This document shows, in pieces, positions 18,862 through 27,800 of a DNA stretch of 64,000 nucleotides; the stretch's first letter is position 1, and each line of letters starts with the position of its first letter. This DNA comes from an uncultured Methylotenera sp. (GTDB taxonomy: Bacteria; Pseudomonadota; Gammaproteobacteria; Burkholderiales; Methylophilaceae), in the NCBI RefSeq assembly GCF_946479685.1, contig NZ_CAMLGS010000003.1, positions 1 to 64,000 of the forward strand. The letters run 5' to 3'. The notes below the pieces were generated by a model. The model was given only the letters and a program-made list of their open reading frames with translations, was not told where the DNA came from and made no database searches. A program made the translations under genes and the position numbers.

Positions 18862-19596
18862 TTAACACCAATCCGGACTTGGCAACGCGCTAAATACGGA
18901 ACGCAAGCCATCGGCCCAGCCTTGGCGGATTTGTACGTAATACGGGTCGGCCTCGGTAATGCGCTGCTGACAGTCCGCATGCAGGCTATCCGTGCGATAA
19001 ATCAGCAAATCAATCGGTGTGGCTACCGAAACATTGCTGCGTATGGTGGAATCAAACGAAATCAGCACGCATTTCACGGTGTCCATGATGTCGCTGTTTT
19101 GCTCCACCACACGGTCGATAATGGGCTTGCCGTATTTGGTTTCACCTATCTGAAAATACGGCGTCTCCTGCGTGGATTCTATAAAGTTACCCGCCGCATA
19201 AACATTGAACAAACGTGGACGCTCTCCCTTAATTTGACCGCCCACCAGGATGCTGGCATTAAAATCAATCTGATGATTTTTAAGGTGTTCACCATCGCGC
19301 TCAAACGTCGCCCGTAATTCAGCTCCCACCAATTCTGCCGCATCAAACAAGCTATCTACATTATGTAAGTGTTTACTATCAGGCGCATTTTTCGCCACGC
19401 GCGCGCGTAGTGCATTCACCACTGACTGCGTAATCGCCAGATTACCTGCCGTCAGTAGCACGATCACGCGCTCGTTCTTCAGCTCAAAAACATGCATTTT
19501 TGGCGTAGAAGCCACCTGATCCACGCCTGCATTGGTGCGCGTGTCAGAAGCCAATACCAATCCTTGTTTCAGTAATAAACCGACACAATAAGTCAT
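18862..19596 (-). CDS. Anbu, bacterial proteasome/HslV-like peptidase
   Basis: Anbu is an N-terminal nucleophile hydrolase related to proteasome beta subunits and HslV, and forms open helical or ring assemblies. The 244-residue protein begins MTYCVGLLLKQGLVLASDTR. Removing Met exposes the catalytic threonine, and Asp18 (SDTRTNAG) and Lys33 (TPKMHVF) complete the usual Thr-Asp-Lys set. TAGNLAITQSVV and the SFDSTIRSNVSVATPIDLLIY region are typical. It is the last gene of a run with an ATP-grasp, alpha-E, transglutaminase and HPPD-like gene, the neighbourhood in which Anbu is known to occur. Natural substrates are not known. Confidence 0.92.
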   Translation of the reverse strand: MTYCVGLLLKQGLVLASDTRTNAGVDQVASTPKMHVFELKNERVIVLLTAGNLAITQSVVNALRARVAKNAPDSKHLHNVDSLFDAAELVGAELRATFERDGEHLKNHQIDFNASILVGGQIKGERPRLFNVYAAGNFIESTQETPYFQIGETKYGKPIIDRVVEQNSDIMDTVKCVLISFDSTIRSNVSVATPIDLLIYRTDSLHADCQQRITEADPYYVQIRQGWADGLRSVFSALPSPDWC

Positions 19597-19718
19597 AATT
19601 TTTGTTTAATTTGGAAGAATCGCCATCATACCATTTTGCGTCATTGCTCGCTAAAAAACTACGGCATAGTGCCGCCTGCATTTCTGGCAAAAATCAACGC
19701 ATTGCCTACGGTAAACTG

Positions 19719-20927
19719 CTACATAAAACCTGCAGCTTCCGTCAGCTTGGCCACATTGTCTTTGGTGAAAAAACCGTTAAATCGGCCATAACGCTGCACG
19801 TACTCGATAATCAACGACGAGTGTTCGGACGCATTGGAGAAAATCTGTTTCAACCCCTGCTCTTTTGAACCAATCACATCCAGCAAGAAGCCATTGCCAT
19901 TTTGTGAAATCGCATCCACCACAATATCAATATGCTCTTTGCCGTCACGCTCACCGTCTTTGACGGCAACCGCCATATGGTGCAAACGCGGCCCGTAGTT
20001 ACGTACAAACACCTCGGTAGGCGATGGAAAATGCTCTAAATGGCTGATGAAATAAGGCGTGTTATTGGCAGTAAACACTTTGGCTGGCGACTTGGACTCG
20101 GGCAGATGATGTGCACTTTTGGTGATATTGGTCGATGAATTCTGGTCTTTAATGTTATACGCACCCCAGAAGTAATAACTAGACCATGATAGATATTCCA
20201 AAATGGCGACTTCGCGGTTCTGGCTATAAACACGGGTGGCCAGATGGTCTAACGGCAACAGTAAATCGCTAATACCCAGTTTTTTCTGCAAAGCCTTGGC
20301 ATTTTCGTAAGCAAGCTGCGCCTCAGGCCGTATTGTACTCAAGCCCAGTGCATACACCCGCGCCTCATCAGGCAATCGCTCCAAGTACGCCACTACGTTG
20401 TGGGTATAGGGTGAAGGTTTGCTTACCGCCAGATTACCTGGAAGCTCCAGTTTGCGCACATCATCCTGACTAAAAAACCGAAAATCGCGCGCCTGCTGCA
20501 AATCCACCACACTATGCAAATTGCTGACGCGCAACACCTCGCCGATATAGCGACTATTCGGCTTTTTCGCGCCTACCGGATAAACCTCATTCAGGCTGCG
20601 GAAAATATCGCGCACATTAGGGTCTTTGACCTCACGCAACAGAATATCCGGCGAGTTAAGGTCTATGCGCAAAATATGCGTTAAATGCTGCTCGCTCTCT
20701 AGCGTAACCAGGTAATGATAGGGAGTCATTAACGCCAGCTCTGCGATGTACTGAATGGCATGGCCAGGATCCACCGAAATCATTAGCGCATCAATTTCAT
20801 GAATCATTGCAGTCAACCCCAGAGCATCGCGCTCTTCCAGCAGGCGAATCAGGTTTTCTTCAAAGAAGCTGGAGTTTATTTTGTCGCCGTGGCGCTCAAA
20901 TGCAAGTGAGCTAACTGGTTCATTCAT
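19719..20927 (-). CDS. HPPD-like vicinal oxygen chelate protein of unknown function
   Basis: I do not recognise a named gene. The C-terminal half of this 402-residue protein resembles 4-hydroxyphenylpyruvate dioxygenase. LPLDHLATRV (His228) matches the first metal ligand strand, YGPRLHHMAVAV (His317) the second, QIFS matches the QIFT segment, and LIIEYVQRYGRFNGFF (Glu375) matches the FFEIIQR-GF-G end. The spacing from His317 to Glu375 (58) is shorter than in true HPPD (about 80). The N-terminal 220 residues do not look like a VOC domain. No tyrosine-catabolism genes are nearby. It lies between the transglutaminase and Anbu genes on the same strand, so it probably modifies something in that system. 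Function is unassigned; an Fe(II) oxygenase is the leading guess. Confidence 0.75.
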   Translation of the reverse strand: MNEPVSSLAFERHGDKINSSFFEENLIRLLEERDALGLTAMIHEIDALMISVDPGHAIQYIAELALMTPYHYLVTLESEQHLTHILRIDLNSPDILLREVKDPNVRDIFRSLNEVYPVGAKKPNSRYIGEVLRVSNLHSVVDLQQARDFRFFSQDDVRKLELPGNLAVSKPSPYTHNVVAYLERLPDEARVYALGLSTIRPEAQLAYENAKALQKKLGISDLLLPLDHLATRVYSQNREVAILEYLSWSSYYFWGAYNIKDQNSSTNITKSAHHLPESKSPAKVFTANNTPYFISHLEHFPSPTEVFVRNYGPRLHHMAVAVKDGERDGKEHIDIVVDAISQNGNGFLLDVIGSKEQGLKQIFSNASEHSSLIIEYVQRYGRFNGFFTKDNVAKLTEAAGFM

Positions 20928-21018
20928 TAGTAGATCGCTTTCACGTGTGGCTTCTGCATAGTAGGCTTTCGTGGCCAGCTTTCATAATTGGCCTGCATGC
21001 AAGCCTAAGGTTCAAAAA

Positions 21019-21924
21019 CTACTGCTGCTGCGCATACTGCGCCTGCCGCTCCAACGCAGCCTCGGTACGCGCTACGCGGTTTAATTGTGCCTGCTCCAAC
21101 AATTGTACCGCGTTAATTTTACTAGGTGGCGTTTGTGCCAGGCCGGCCTGATTCACGATTACACTAGACGCCATGCCCTCGATGCCGCCACCTGAACGCA
21201 TGCCGCTAATCGGGCTGGCACTGCGGTAATCCAGACCAGTGGCTAGGCGCACATGGGTTTCACCCGCACGGCAGCCATTAGATACATCAAAGCTCTGCCA
21301 GCCAACACCGGCAACAAACACATCTGCCCATGCATGAGTCTGCATTAAACTACCATCTGCTGTAAACAAATATCCACTCACATAACGTGCCGGCAATGCA
21401 ATGGCACGACAGCAGGCAATAAACACATGGGCATGGTCTTGACACACGCCCTGCCCCAACGCAAATGCCTCAACGGCTGAAGTAGTAACCTGCGTTGCGC
21501 CTTTAAGATATTGCACACGCGCTCGCAACGCATGCATCATATCCTCCAACGCAGCATTCTGGCGCTGCGGTTGCAAGTATGCCTGAGCAAACGCGAGCAT
21601 CTCTTCGCTGTACTGCGTAAGCTGCGTATCGCGCAAATAAATAGGCAACGGCAGAGCCAGATGCTGCGACACCGCGTCCAGCCCAGTCTCCACCTGTCCA
21701 CATGCCATAATCAGCAATTCGCTATGTGGCGCATCCACGACTAAAGTATGCGTCATATTGCCATAGGCATCCTGCGAGGGCTGCAGCTCACCATTCACTT
21801 TAATATCCCAATGCCGCACATGCTGACCAAAGCCATGCTGCGGCGTGAGGCGCAGTTCCTGTATGGTGTAGTTCACATCCTCACTATAAGCGTAGCGCGT
21901 GTGATGTTCTATATTAAGTAACAT
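21019..21924 (-). CDS. Transglutaminase-like cysteine protease family protein
   Basis: Papain-like fold protein that could cleave, transfer or amidate peptide bonds. The 301-residue sequence starts with the family's N-terminal beta domain (NIEHHTRYAYSEDVNYTIQELRL). The catalytic triad is Cys161 in GVCQDHAHVF, His197 in THAWADVFV and Asp213 in SFDVSNG. It lies 22 bases downstream of the alpha-E gene, and this pair with a permuted ATP-grasp protein is a conserved set known from amidoligase surveys. A cytoplasmic location is likely, since no signal peptide is visible. Confidence 0.9.
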   Translation of the reverse strand: MLLNIEHHTRYAYSEDVNYTIQELRLTPQHGFGQHVRHWDIKVNGELQPSQDAYGNMTHTLVVDAPHSELLIMACGQVETGLDAVSQHLALPLPIYLRDTQLTQYSEEMLAFAQAYLQPQRQNAALEDMMHALRARVQYLKGATQVTTSAVEAFALGQGVCQDHAHVFIACCRAIALPARYVSGYLFTADGSLMQTHAWADVFVAGVGWQSFDVSNGCRAGETHVRLATGLDYRSASPISGMRSGGGIEGMASSVIVNQAGLAQTPPSKINAVQLLEQAQLNRVARTEAALERQAQYAQQQ

Positions 21925-21946
21925 AATAGTCCTGCCTGAATTGAGT

Positions 21947-22903
21947 TTAAGAAATGCTTAAAAAGGTTTTATGCACTTCCACACCCAATTTGTTATTGGC
22001 GGAAATAAAGTCACTTAAGAACTCATGCAAGCCGCGCTGGAAAATGTCGCGCATTTTGCCAAAGCGTAATTTTGAATGCAGTTCACCCGCCATGCGCCTG
22101 CACTCACCGGCACGTGAGCTGGACAACTGTTCCAGTATCGAAGTAATTTCATCAAAGCAGGCATGTAGTGACCTAGGCATATCGCGCCTGAGTACCAGCA
22201 GCTCTGCCACTCGCCACGGCTCTATGGTGTCGCTGAATATCTTTTGGTAGGCCTGAAACGCAGACACCGAGCGCAGCACTGCACTCCACTCGTAATAGTC
22301 CACCGCACCACCCACCTCTTCTTGCTCTGGCAGCAATAAGTGATACTTCACATCCAGCAGACGCGCTGTGTTGTCGGCACGCTCGATAAACGTACCTAAG
22401 CGTACAAAGCTAAAGGCATCATCGCGCAGCATAGTGCCAAAACACACGCCACGGAATAAGTGCGAGCGCGCTTTCACCCAATCACAAAACTCACTCAAAC
22501 CACTTTGTGATAAATCCTGCCCAAAAAACTGCCCAAACTCCAGCCACAGCGAGTTGATGTTCTCCCAGGTTTCCGAGGTCATGGCCACGCGCACCGCACG
22601 TGCATTCTCCCTAGCGCTGCGTAGCGAGCTATAAATACTGGACGGGTTATTCATGTCCATCGCGAGATAATGAATCACGCCGGCTGCGGTATATTCCTGC
22701 TGGGTTTCATTAAAGTAATCACGCTCATAGGCTTCTACATTGCCAGAAATCTCTAGTGCCGGCAGCCATAGCGCTGCCTCGCTTTCCGCCGCGTTTGGCA
22801 CTAAAGACATGTTGTAGGTCACATCCAGCACACGCGCCATGTTTTCTGCACGCTCAATGTAGCGTGCCATCCAATACAGATGATCTGCCGTTCTGCTTAA
22901 CAT
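21947..22903 (-). CDS. Alpha-E domain protein
   Basis: All-helical protein of the alpha-E family (DUF403), always found with a circularly permuted ATP-grasp protein. The 318 residues open with the diagnostic MLSRTADHLYWMARYIERAE and continue with SLWLEFGQFFGQ and FVRLGTFIERADNTARLLDVKY, an internally repeated arrangement of conserved acidic and arginine residues. The role is not established; it may hold the peptide substrate or act as partner of the ATP-grasp enzyme. Its start overlaps the ATP-grasp stop by seven bases, so both are translated together. Confidence 0.93.
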   Translation of the reverse strand: MLSRTADHLYWMARYIERAENMARVLDVTYNMSLVPNAAESEAALWLPALEISGNVEAYERDYFNETQQEYTAAGVIHYLAMDMNNPSSIYSSLRSARENARAVRVAMTSETWENINSLWLEFGQFFGQDLSQSGLSEFCDWVKARSHLFRGVCFGTMLRDDAFSFVRLGTFIERADNTARLLDVKYHLLLPEQEEVGGAVDYYEWSAVLRSVSAFQAYQKIFSDTIEPWRVAELLVLRRDMPRSLHACFDEITSILEQLSSSRAGECRRMAGELHSKLRFGKMRDIFQRGLHEFLSDFISANNKLGVEVHKTFLSIS

Positions 22904-24387
22904 AGCACTGCCTCCGCTTGATTGATATTAGCCTTGCTAGGCACGGGCATGTCTTCCTCTAGCACCCAGGTATCTTTGGTGCCGCCGCCTTGAGATGAAT
23001 TCACCACCAACGAACCCTCTTTCATCGCCACGCGGCACAACGCACCTGGCACCAAGCTGCAGGTTTTGCCTGATAATACAAATGGACGCAAATCCACATG
23101 GCGCGGCGCAATGCCTTCTGCCACCAAGGTTGGGCAGGTAGAGAGCGCCAGCGTAGGCTGCGCAATGTAGCTGGCTGGGCTAGAGATGATGCGTAAGCGG
23201 AACTCCTCTAGCTCCTGCTTGCTAGCGGCAGTCCCAACCAGCATGCCATAGCCACCGGAGCCTTGTACTTCTTTCACCACCAATTCATCCAGGTGTGCCA
23301 AGGTATAGGCTAAATCATCCTCTTTGCTTAGCTCATAGGTAGGCACGTTTTCCAACAGCGGCTCTTCACCCAAGTAAAAACGGATCATGGCCGGCACATG
23401 AATATAAGTCGCCTTGTCGTCTGCCACACCGGTGCCTACCGCATTAGCCAAGGTCACACCGCCATTGCGGTATACCGATAGCAAGCCTGGAACCCCCAGC
23501 ATGGAGTTGGCGTTAAACACCAGTGGATCGATATAGTCATCATCTATGCGGCGGTAAATCACATCCACACGCTGTGGCCCTTCTGTGGTGCGCATATATA
23601 CCGCATTATTACGTACAAACAAATCCTGCCCTTCCACCAGCTCGACACCCATTTGCTGCGCCAAAAACGCATGTTCAAAATAGGCACTGTTGTAGGCACC
23701 GGGCGACAGCACAACTACCGTAGGTTCTTGTACGTTGGTTTGCGCCACCGCACGCAGGTTGTTGAGCAACACTTGCGGGTAGTGCTCCACCGGGGCGATC
23801 GGATACTGACGGAATAGCTCAGGAAATAATCGCATCATCATTTTGCGGTCTTCCAGCATATAAGACACACCAGACGGCGTACGTAAATTATCTTCCAGCA
23901 CGTAAAACTGTGATTCGCTAGTGCGCACTAGATCCACACCCGCAATATGCGCATAAATCTGGTTAGGCACATCCACACCAAACATCTCCGGGCGGTATTG
24001 GCTATTGGCCAAAATGGTCGCCGGCATGATGCCAGCCTTGATAATGTCCTGGTCATGGTAGATATCATGCAAAAACATATTCAACGCTTTTACCCGCTGA
24101 ATTGAGCCTGCAGACAAATGCCGCCACTCGCTTGCCGACAAAATACGCGGCAGCACATCAAACGGAATCAAACGCTCTGCGCCATCATTCTCGCCATACA
24201 CATTAAAAGTAATACCAACTCGGCGAAACAACAGCTCGGCCTCCATGCGCTTGCTGTTGAGCTGATGCTGCGGCACATTCTTGAGCCACTGGTGATAGGC
24301 TTTATAAATCTCACGCACGCCCTCAGGGCTGCTTGCGGCTAAATCCAGTTGCATCTCATTAAAAAATTGCGGTTGTGATTTTTTCAT
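22897..24387 (-). CDS. Circularly permuted ATP-grasp (type 2) protein
   Basis: Predicted ATP-dependent carboxylate-amine ligase that would join amino groups to a peptide or small molecule. Conserved pieces include RPLIPFDVLPRIL-like residues, the AGVDLVRTSESQFYVLEDN segment, YRRIDDDYIDPL and KEVQGSGGYGMLVG. These place the ATP-grasp motifs in the permuted order of the DUF404/407 family. An upstream ATG at 24411 is open, but GGGAAGGC at 24395-24402 is spaced eight bases from the ATG at 24387, so I take that start (496 residues). It is the first gene of the cassette. Confidence 0.92.
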   Translation of the reverse strand: MKKSQPQFFNEMQLDLAASSPEGVREIYKAYHQWLKNVPQHQLNSKRMEAELLFRRVGITFNVYGENDGAERLIPFDVLPRILSASEWRHLSAGSIQRVKALNMFLHDIYHDQDIIKAGIMPATILANSQYRPEMFGVDVPNQIYAHIAGVDLVRTSESQFYVLEDNLRTPSGVSYMLEDRKMMMRLFPELFRQYPIAPVEHYPQVLLNNLRAVAQTNVQEPTVVVLSPGAYNSAYFEHAFLAQQMGVELVEGQDLFVRNNAVYMRTTEGPQRVDVIYRRIDDDYIDPLVFNANSMLGVPGLLSVYRNGGVTLANAVGTGVADDKATYIHVPAMIRFYLGEEPLLENVPTYELSKEDDLAYTLAHLDELVVKEVQGSGGYGMLVGTAASKQELEEFRLRIISSPASYIAQPTLALSTCPTLVAEGIAPRHVDLRPFVLSGKTCSLVPGALCRVAMKEGSLVVNSSQGGGTKDTWVLEEDMPVPSKANINQAEAVLC

Positions 24388-24733
24388 GATGTAAGCCTTC
24401 CCTTGATACATTAAGCATAAGCAAAGGGCATACCAGATAATTAACTCAATAAAATCATCAAGTTAATAATAGGAAAAATGTTTTATGCAACCTAGCGCCC
24501 ACTATAGGTGCATAAACGAACAGATGCCATCAATTACGCAAGATTAGTGTGCAGGTTGGCGGCGATAGATTCGCCATAGATTAAGCGCTGGATGAATAGC
24601 TAGGCTTAAGCTGAGGAATATAGGGGCGACATGAACTACGTCATGCAAGTAAGGTGCGAAGCATGCAGGTGCAACGCAACAGCACACCCGCATGCTTAAA
24701 GAATTATCTGAATTTACTCAATACTTTTTAGAT
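24388..24733. other. 346-base spacer between yicC and the ATP-grasp cassette
   Basis: No credible gene. It holds a long hairpin at 24659-24697 (AAGCATGC, mismatch, GGTG pairing with CACC and GCATGCTT, loop of 13) about 40 bases after the yicC stop, without a T-run. A small GGCGA/TCGCC hairpin lies at 24561-24575. The side near the ATP-grasp gene is AT-rich and probably holds its promoter, but no clear -35/-10 pair stands out. Confidence 0.5.
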
Positions 24734-25600
24734 TTATTCAATATTTTGAATCTGCTCACGCATTTGTTCAATCAGCACTTTCAGTTCCATCGACACCTGC
24801 GTGGTGTGTACGGACACAGACTTAGAACCTAAGGTATTTGCTTCGCGGTTCAGTTCCTGCATCAAAAAGTCTAGGCGCTTACCTGCTGGCGCGTCGCTGC
24901 TTAAAATACGCTTCACTTCGGACACGTGTGCGGTTAAACGACCCAGCTCCTCATCCACATCAATACGCTGTGCAAACAGCACCAGCTCTTGCGCGATACG
25001 CTCTTGGTCTATGGTTTTTAAAGTTTCATGCAGTTTATGCTCAAGCTTTAACTGATATTCTTTATTTAAAGCTGGCAGTAATGGCTTCACCTTGGCCACC
25101 AAAGCTTCAATCTGCTGAATGCGGTCTAAAATAATCGCTTTCAGCTTTTCACCTTCGCGCTGGCGTGAGGCGTTGAGGTCTTGCAGGCCACGCTCTACCA
25201 ATTGTTTTACATCTTCAATCAAAGACTCCTGGCTAAGCTCATTCTGCATCACCACACCAGGCCAGCGCAGGATATCCGCCACACTGAGCTGACGACTTTC
25301 TGGAAACAAGGTAAGCGTCTTTGCCTGCAATGCCGCCAACTGCTGCATTAGCTGCTCATCCAACTGCGGCGCTTGGCTAGATTGTGCGCGCTGAATCAGA
25401 TTAACCTTACACTCGACCTTGCCACGGCTCAGGCGCGCGGCAATCAGCTCACGTATCGCGGGCTCTAAGCTGCGTATGCTTTCATCCAACTTGAAATGTA
25501 GATCTAAATAGCGGCTGTTAACTGCGCGCAACTCTAATACCAGCGTGGCATTTTCTATCGGCTGCTCTAATGCCGCAAAACCCGTCATGCTAAAAATCAT
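24734..25600 (-). CDS. yicC: YicC family endoribonuclease
   Basis: YicC proteins are stress-associated endoribonucleases active on structured RNA, acting in RNA turnover. The 288-residue protein begins MIFSMTGFAALEQ, the family hallmark, followed by LRAVNSRYLDLHFKL and, near the C-terminus, GKRLDFLMQELNREANTLGSKS. An in-frame TTG at 25615 would add five residues. The ATG at 25600 matches family starts and is preferred. It diverges from the kinase-phosphatase pair. In many relatives gmk follows it immediately; here the cassette intervenes. Confidence 0.94.
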   Translation of the reverse strand: MIFSMTGFAALEQPIENATLVLELRAVNSRYLDLHFKLDESIRSLEPAIRELIAARLSRGKVECKVNLIQRAQSSQAPQLDEQLMQQLAALQAKTLTLFPESRQLSVADILRWPGVVMQNELSQESLIEDVKQLVERGLQDLNASRQREGEKLKAIILDRIQQIEALVAKVKPLLPALNKEYQLKLEHKLHETLKTIDQERIAQELVLFAQRIDVDEELGRLTAHVSEVKRILSSDAPAGKRLDFLMQELNREANTLGSKSVSVHTTQVSMELKVLIEQMREQIQNIE

Positions 25601-25782
25601 CTTCAGATTTTCCAATGAATAAAATAAATTGGCATCATGTTATCAAATACTAGGCATTAAGCACTAAAAATAGCATTGAGCGCTTAGCTTAAATCCAAAC
25701 ATTGCATCAAAAAACTTTAACTTCAGTCCATTACGCGCTATATTGCTGTAGTAAATATAGACAAAAGTAGCCCACTCTGAAA

Positions 25783-26823
25783 ATGCAAGCTTGTGTGCAC
25801 CATGCATACAGCCTTAATGGTAAATATCATCAAAGAAATCAATTTAAAGTGACCTCTACCAAGAACTTAACATCCGCGAACTTAGCATTAACCGCAGGCT
25901 ACAAGTTACAAGATTATGAAATCACCAAAGTGCTAAGCTCTGGCGGTTTCAGCTTTGTCTATTTGGCGCGCGATAAAGACCAAAACATCGTCGCCATTAA
26001 AGAATACTTGCCCACGTCTATCGCCACCCGTGCCGATAGTGCCACCGTACTGCCCAACACGGAAGATGTCGCGCTATTCCGCCACGGCCTAAAATGCTTT
26101 TTTGATGAAGGTTTGGCACTCGCGAAAATTGAGCATAAAAACATCGTGCGCGTGGTCAATTTCTTCCGCGCTAACGAAACGGTATACATGGTGATGCAGT
26201 ACGAGCGCGGCAAATCACTGCAAGAATATATCCTAAGCCAATCAGAGCCGGTGTCAGAAAAGTTTATACGGCGCGTGTTTAGCGAGCTATCTAACGGCCT
26301 GCGCGAGGTACATACACAAAAACTGCTGCATTTGGATATCAAGCCCGCCAATATTTATATTCGCCTAGATGGCTCACCGGTATTGCTGGATTTTGGCTCA
26401 TCCCGCCAAGCGCTCACCGAGAATCAGGCCAAGGTCTCCCCTAGCTACACGCCGGGCTTTGCCCCGCCAGAGCAGTATTACGACAGAAATTTGCTAGGGC
26501 CGTGGAGCGACATTTACAGCATAGGCGCCACCATGTACTCCTGTTTAACGCGCACCTCGCCATTGGCGGCAAACCAGCGCATTAAAAATGATTTACTGGT
26601 GCCAGCAGTTAAAATAGGCAAAGACCATTATTCGCAAGACTTGCTGCAAACCATCGACAAGTGCCTGAGCTTAGATTATCTTAAGCGCCCGCAGAGCGTA
26701 TTCTCACTGCAAAAGTCATTGCTAGAAAACATGCCCAAGACCGACAAAAAGGCTGGCTTGGTGCATAGAGTGATGAATGTTCTAAATAAATCGATCTCGC
26801 TTAGCAGCAATAAATCACAATGA
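25783..26823 (+). CDS. Hanks-type serine/threonine protein kinase
   Basis: Eukaryotic-like Ser/Thr kinase, cytoplasmic, with no membrane segment visible. In the 346-residue protein the glycine loop LSSGGFSFVYLA is at about 51-62, the lysine in VAIKEYLP is Lys73, the catalytic loop HLDIKPAN is at 183-190 and the DFGSS metal motif at 203-207. PEQYY near 230 is the APE-equivalent segment. The start is uncertain: the ATG at 25783 lacks a good ribosome site, and a GTG at 25849 just after AAA is possible. It overlaps the phosphatase gene by four bases (ATGA), so the pair is coupled. Substrates are unknown. Confidence 0.9.
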   Translation: MQACVHHAYSLNGKYHQRNQFKVTSTKNLTSANLALTAGYKLQDYEITKVLSSGGFSFVYLARDKDQNIVAIKEYLPTSIATRADSATVLPNTEDVALFRHGLKCFFDEGLALAKIEHKNIVRVVNFFRANETVYMVMQYERGKSLQEYILSQSEPVSEKFIRRVFSELSNGLREVHTQKLLHLDIKPANIYIRLDGSPVLLDFGSSRQALTENQAKVSPSYTPGFAPPEQYYDRNLLGPWSDIYSIGATMYSCLTRTSPLAANQRIKNDLLVPAVKIGKDHYSQDLLQTIDKCLSLDYLKRPQSVFSLQKSLLENMPKTDKKAGLVHRVMNVLNKSISLSSNKSQ

Positions 26824-27731
26824 AATTTACCATTTTTCAAAATAGCCGTCAGGGCCCACGCCCCTATAATCAAGACCGGCTAGCTTACTCCTATAGTAAA
26901 GATGCACTGCTGCTGGTAGTAGCAGACGGCATGGGCGGTTATCGCCACGGTGAGGTTGCCGCGCAACTGGCCGTGACAACCATGACTGATGCGTTTCAGC
27001 GCTTAGCCTTACCGTCACTCGCCAACCCGGCCAAGTTCTTAACTGATCACATCCAGCAAGTGCACGACATGATAGACCAGATTACGCAGGAGCGAGAGAT
27101 GCTGGAAGCACCGCGCACCACCATCGTGGCAGCGATTGTGCAACGCGGCATATTGTATTGCGCGCATGCTGGAGACTCACGCCTCTACCATTTCCGCGAT
27201 GGGCATTTGCTGTACCGTACCGAAGACCATTCGGTAGTACAGTCGCTATACAATCGCGGCATGATAGATAAAAGCGATATGTCCACCCACCCCTATCGCC
27301 ATAAAGTGTATAGCTGCCTGGGTGGTGACGTACCGCCTAAAATCACGCTTTCAGATCGGCAGGAGCTATTAGAGGGCGATACAGTGCTGCTGTGTACCGA
27401 CGGGGTATGGGGCGCCATTACCGACGACCAAATCAAACACATGCTGAATGGCCCGTCTATTTCAGACAACGTGACCATGCTGCTGGATGAAGCGGAAGCA
27501 GTCAGCCAAGAGCGCGGCGACAATATGAGCGCGATTGGATTACAATGGGGCGATAAACTGCATAGCCAGTTGGCGGTTTCCACCATCACCATGCCACTGG
27601 GCGCCACCACTACCATCATGAACCCGATCACGCGCCCAGACAATCCGGCCAACCTTGATCTATCCGATGATGATATCGAGCGCACCATCGCCGAGATTCA
27701 ACAGGCGCTGCGCAAAAGCAAGCGCGTTTAA
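26820..27731 (+). CDS. PP2C-type serine/threonine phosphatase
   Basis: Metal-dependent phosphatase that likely reverses the action of the coupled kinase. In 303 residues: Asp19 in NQDRLAY and Asp36 in VVADGMGGY supply metal ligands; AGDSRLYHFRDG, LLCTDGVWG and RGDNMSAIGLQW are further PP2C motifs in order. The C-terminal 40 residues are an acidic helical tail. It is followed after 69 bases by rph on the same strand, a familiar order in betaproteobacteria. Confidence 0.94.
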   Translation: MKFTIFQNSRQGPRPYNQDRLAYSYSKDALLLVVADGMGGYRHGEVAAQLAVTTMTDAFQRLALPSLANPAKFLTDHIQQVHDMIDQITQEREMLEAPRTTIVAAIVQRGILYCAHAGDSRLYHFRDGHLLYRTEDHSVVQSLYNRGMIDKSDMSTHPYRHKVYSCLGGDVPPKITLSDRQELLEGDTVLLCTDGVWGAITDDQIKHMLNGPSISDNVTMLLDEAEAVSQERGDNMSAIGLQWGDKLHSQLAVSTITMPLGATTTIMNPITRPDNPANLDLSDDDIERTIAEIQQALRKSKRV

Positions 27732-27800
27732 ACATTTATACTTTTTAACACTCATATAGTGACTAGCAATTTCAAGATTTAACATTTCAGGATTTAACTC

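Noticed and set aside
19602..19868. Plus-strand 88-codon frame between Anbu and the HPPD-like gene
   Set aside because: Half of it is the reverse of the HPPD-like 3' end, and the other half has no coding look.
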